Assembly (NCBI GenBank): GCA_023423215.1
Contig: JAFAFZ010000267.1
Location: 1 to 15,275, forward strand
Length of the DNA: 15,275 nucleotides
From: Actinomycetes bacterium
GTDB taxonomy: Bacteria > Actinomycetota > Acidimicrobiia > Acidimicrobiales > Microtrichaceae
Reading direction: 5' to 3'
In this document: in pieces, positions 13,609 through 15,275 of the stretch
Layout: the number at the start of each line of letters is the position of its first letter
How positions within the stretch are numbered: position 1 is the stretch's first letter
Notes under the pieces: model-generated
The model's database searches: none
What the model was told of the DNA's origin: nothing
What the model saw: the letters and a program-made list of their open reading frames with translations, nothing else
Program-made: the position numbers and the translations under genes

Positions 13609-15275
13609 ATGCCGCGACCTCTCTCCTTGCTCCTCCGCTTCACGTTGATCACGATCGCCGGCGTCTGCGCGTTCGGCCTGATCGTGTCCCAGCTGGTGCC
13701 CAACGTCGCCAAGTTGTCCGACGGCGCCTCGTTCGACGTGGCGGCCCAGATCGCCCTGCCCGAGTTGCAGGAGGGCAGCACGATCCTGGACATGAACGGC
13801 GAGCAGATGGGCGAGCTGGTCGGCACCGAGAACCGCATCGTCGTCCCGCTCGACAGCATCTCCACCGAGATGCGAGAGGCCGTGCTCGCGGTCGAGGACT
13901 CGGACTTCTACCAACACCACGGGGTGAGCGCGAAGTCGATCCTGCGTGCGGTGCAGGCCAACAGCGCCGCCGGCACGATCTCCCAGGGCGGCTCCACGAT
14001 CACCCAGCAGCTCGTGAAGCTCTCGCTCGTCGGTGACGAGACCTCGCTGCGTCGCAAGGTGCGAGAGGCCAGCCTCGCCATCCAGCTCGAGAACCAGTTC
14101 TGCGAGAACACCACGCAGAAGGAGTGCAAGGACCGCATCCTCGAGCAGTACCTGAACACCGTCTACCTGGGCCGCGGCGCGTACGGCGTCGAGGCGGCGG
14201 CGCAGCTCTACTTCGGCGTCTCGGCGGCCGAGCTCAACTGGGGTCAGGCGGCCGTCCTGACCTCGCTGATCCGCAACCCGAACTACTACGACCCGATCCG
14301 CTACCCCGAGGTCGCCCAGGAGCGACGCGACGTCGTGCTCGGCCGCATGGTCGAGGTCGACATCCTCACCCAGGACGAGGCGGACTACATCTCCGCCTCG
14401 CCGCTCCCGACCGAGACCCACACGAGCGTGTCGTCCGCCTCGGCGCAGGACCTGACCTACTTCGAGCGCAAGGTGCGCGACGAGCTGCTGAAGGCCGAGT
14501 GGCTCGCCCCGACCGAGGAGCTGCGCCGCTACCTGATCTTCAACGGCGGCCTGACGATCACCTCGACCTACGACCCCCGGGCGCAGTACCTGGCGCAGGC
14601 GGCCTCGAACTCGAACCCCATCAAGGCGGCGAACCCCGAGACCGTCGCCGTCGTGGCGTCGGTCGAACCCTCGACGGGCGCCGTGCGAGCGGTCGTCGGC
14701 GAGACCGAGATCCCCGGCCAGGGCCTGGTCGAGGTCGCCACGCCGGCCACCGGCCGCAGCCCCGGCTCGTCGTTCAAGACCTTCACGCTGCTCGCAGCGC
14801 TCGAGGCCGGCTACTCGATCCGCGACTCCATCTCGGCCAACCCCGCGCCCCAGAAGCTGTACCGGGGTTGGGGCATCAACGCGACGACGTGGCCGTCGGG
14901 CTGCAAGGGCGGCACGATGGACCTCGCCCGCGCGACGGCGTCGTCCAACAACTGCGCCTTCGTGCGCCTCCAGGCCGCCGTCGGCGCCCCGAAGGTGATC
15001 GACGTCGCCCGACGCCTGGGCATCAACACCCTCGACGACGAGGCGTCCGACGTGCCCTCGCTCACGCTCGGCGGCACCTCGGTCCGCCCGCTCGAGATGG
15101 CGGCCGCCTACGCCGCCATCGCCAACGATGGCCGCTACAACCCGCCGCACTTCGTCACGAAGGTGACCGACCGCGACGGCAACGTGCTCTACGAGTACCA
15201 GCCGTCGACCGACCAGGCGATCCCCGTCGAGGGCGCCCCGCCGGCGGCCCCCGCGCGCGCGGGGGGGCGCCCCCC
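13609..15275 (+). CDS. class A penicillin-binding protein, glycosyltransferase/transpeptidase (3' truncated)
   Basis: About 555 residues are visible from ATG 13609; no stop is reached. This bifunctional enzyme polymerises and cross-links peptidoglycan outside the membrane. Residues about 9-31 form the single membrane anchor after MPRPLSLLLR. The GT51 glycosyltransferase domain shows EDSDFYQHHG with catalytic Glu96, QGGSTITQQLVK, and ILEQYLNTVYLGRGAYGVEAA. The transpeptidase domain shows PGSSFKTF with nucleophile Ser387 and Lys390, and the second motif Ser446-Asn447-Asn448. The third (KTG) motif would lie beyond the window. Unusual are Cys165 and Cys173 in a short insert of the glycosyltransferase domain, and Cys432 and Cys449 near the active site. 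The family-like sequence stops at about residue 540 (DQAIPVE), where a pure G/C tail begins, so the last 15 residues are doubtful. In-frame TTG 13600 and GTG 13501 are weaker alternative starts. Confidence 0.92.
   Translation, partial: MPRPLSLLLRFTLITIAGVCAFGLIVSQLVPNVAKLSDGASFDVAAQIALPELQEGSTILDMNGEQMGELVGTENRIVVPLDSISTEMREAVLAVEDSDFYQHHGVSAKSILRAVQANSAAGTISQGGSTITQQLVKLSLVGDETSLRRKVREASLAIQLENQFCENTTQKECKDRILEQYLNTVYLGRGAYGVEAAAQLYFGVSAAELNWGQAAVLTSLIRNPNYYDPIRYPEVAQERRDVVLGRMVEVDILTQDEADYISASPLPTETHTSVSSASAQDLTYFERKVRDELLKAEWLAPTEELRRYLIFNGGLTITSTYDPRAQYLAQAASNSNPIKAANPETVAVVASVEPSTGAVRAVVGETEIPGQGLVEVATPATGRSPGSSFKTFTLLAALEAGYSIRDSISANPAPQKLYRGWGINATTWPSGCKGGTMDLARATASSNNCAFVRLQAAVGAPKVIDVARRLGINTLDDEASDVPSLTLGGTSVRPLEMAAAYAAIANDGRYNPPHFVTKVTDRDGNVLYEYQPSTDQAIPVEGAPPAAPARAGGRP
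15231..15275. other. 45-base pure G/C tail at the window edge
   Basis: Not one A or T occurs in the last 45 bases, unlike all preceding coding sequence. GGGCGCCCC occurs at 15231-15239 and again at 15265-15273, with the second inside a longer palindromic G-run/C-run. The tail sits where a class A penicillin-binding protein should continue toward its KTG motif. It is best read as an assembly break or erroneous contig end. Confidence 0.6.

Noticed and set aside
1..15275. CRISPR arrays, tRNA/rRNA genes, insertion sequences, phage or defence genes
   Set aside because: No regularly spaced repeats, cloverleaf-like sequence, transposase/integrase motifs or terminal inverted repeats were seen on either strand.

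Overview
The window is about 15.3 kb of very G+C-rich DNA with nine recognisable genes and no mobile element, RNA gene or CRISPR array. Codon use, the NnaR-type regulator (a family known from actinobacteria), repeated GTGA/ATGA gene overlaps and U-less hairpins suggest an Actinomycetota bacterium. A deep lineage such as Acidimicrobiia is possible, but that is inference. No gene-free stretch exceeds 300 bases.

Layout. (1) Positions 1-2333 hold two tandem, same-strand paralogous genes for exported proteins rich in small beta-sandwich-type repeats; the first is cut by the window start. (2) Positions 2398-2856 encode a small four-helix membrane protein of unknown role. (3) Positions 2989-11093 are a tightly coupled five-gene nitrate assimilation operon on the + strand: narK (nitrate/nitrite transporter), nirB and nirD (NADH-dependent siroheme nitrite reductase), a fusion of a DmsB-like four-cluster ferredoxin with a DmsC-like quinol-site membrane anchor, and a NasA/NarB-type molybdopterin nitrate reductase. 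From nirB onward each stop overlaps the next start by four bases. (4) Convergent to it at 11149-12297 is an NnaR-like regulator, a HemD (uroporphyrinogen-III synthase)-like domain fused to an OmpR-type winged helix. (5) Positions 12443-13483 (- strand) encode a Gfo/Idh/MocA oxidoreductase. (6) From 13609 to the window end runs a class A penicillin-binding protein, open at the 3' edge.

How the genes work together. NarK imports nitrate, the Nas subunit reduces it to nitrite, and NirBD reduces nitrite to ammonium. The unusual part is the electron supply to nitrate reductase. Instead of an NADH-reductase subunit or ferredoxin partner, the operon encodes a membrane-anchored DmsB-DmsC fusion. Neither it nor the catalytic subunit has a Tat signal, and the charge pattern of the loops puts the ferredoxin domain in the cytoplasm. 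This predicts a quinol-fed, cytoplasm-facing assimilatory nitrate reductase.

Regulation. Phased 11-bp direct-repeat arrays resembling GlnR boxes lie just upstream of both nnaR (12320-12346, strong) and narK (2901-2938, weaker, next to a -10-like TACCGT and a good Shine-Dalgarno). Together they suggest a GlnR/NnaR nitrogen-control circuit. The last 45 bases of the window are pure G/C and break the homology of the penicillin-binding protein, which looks like a contig-edge problem.
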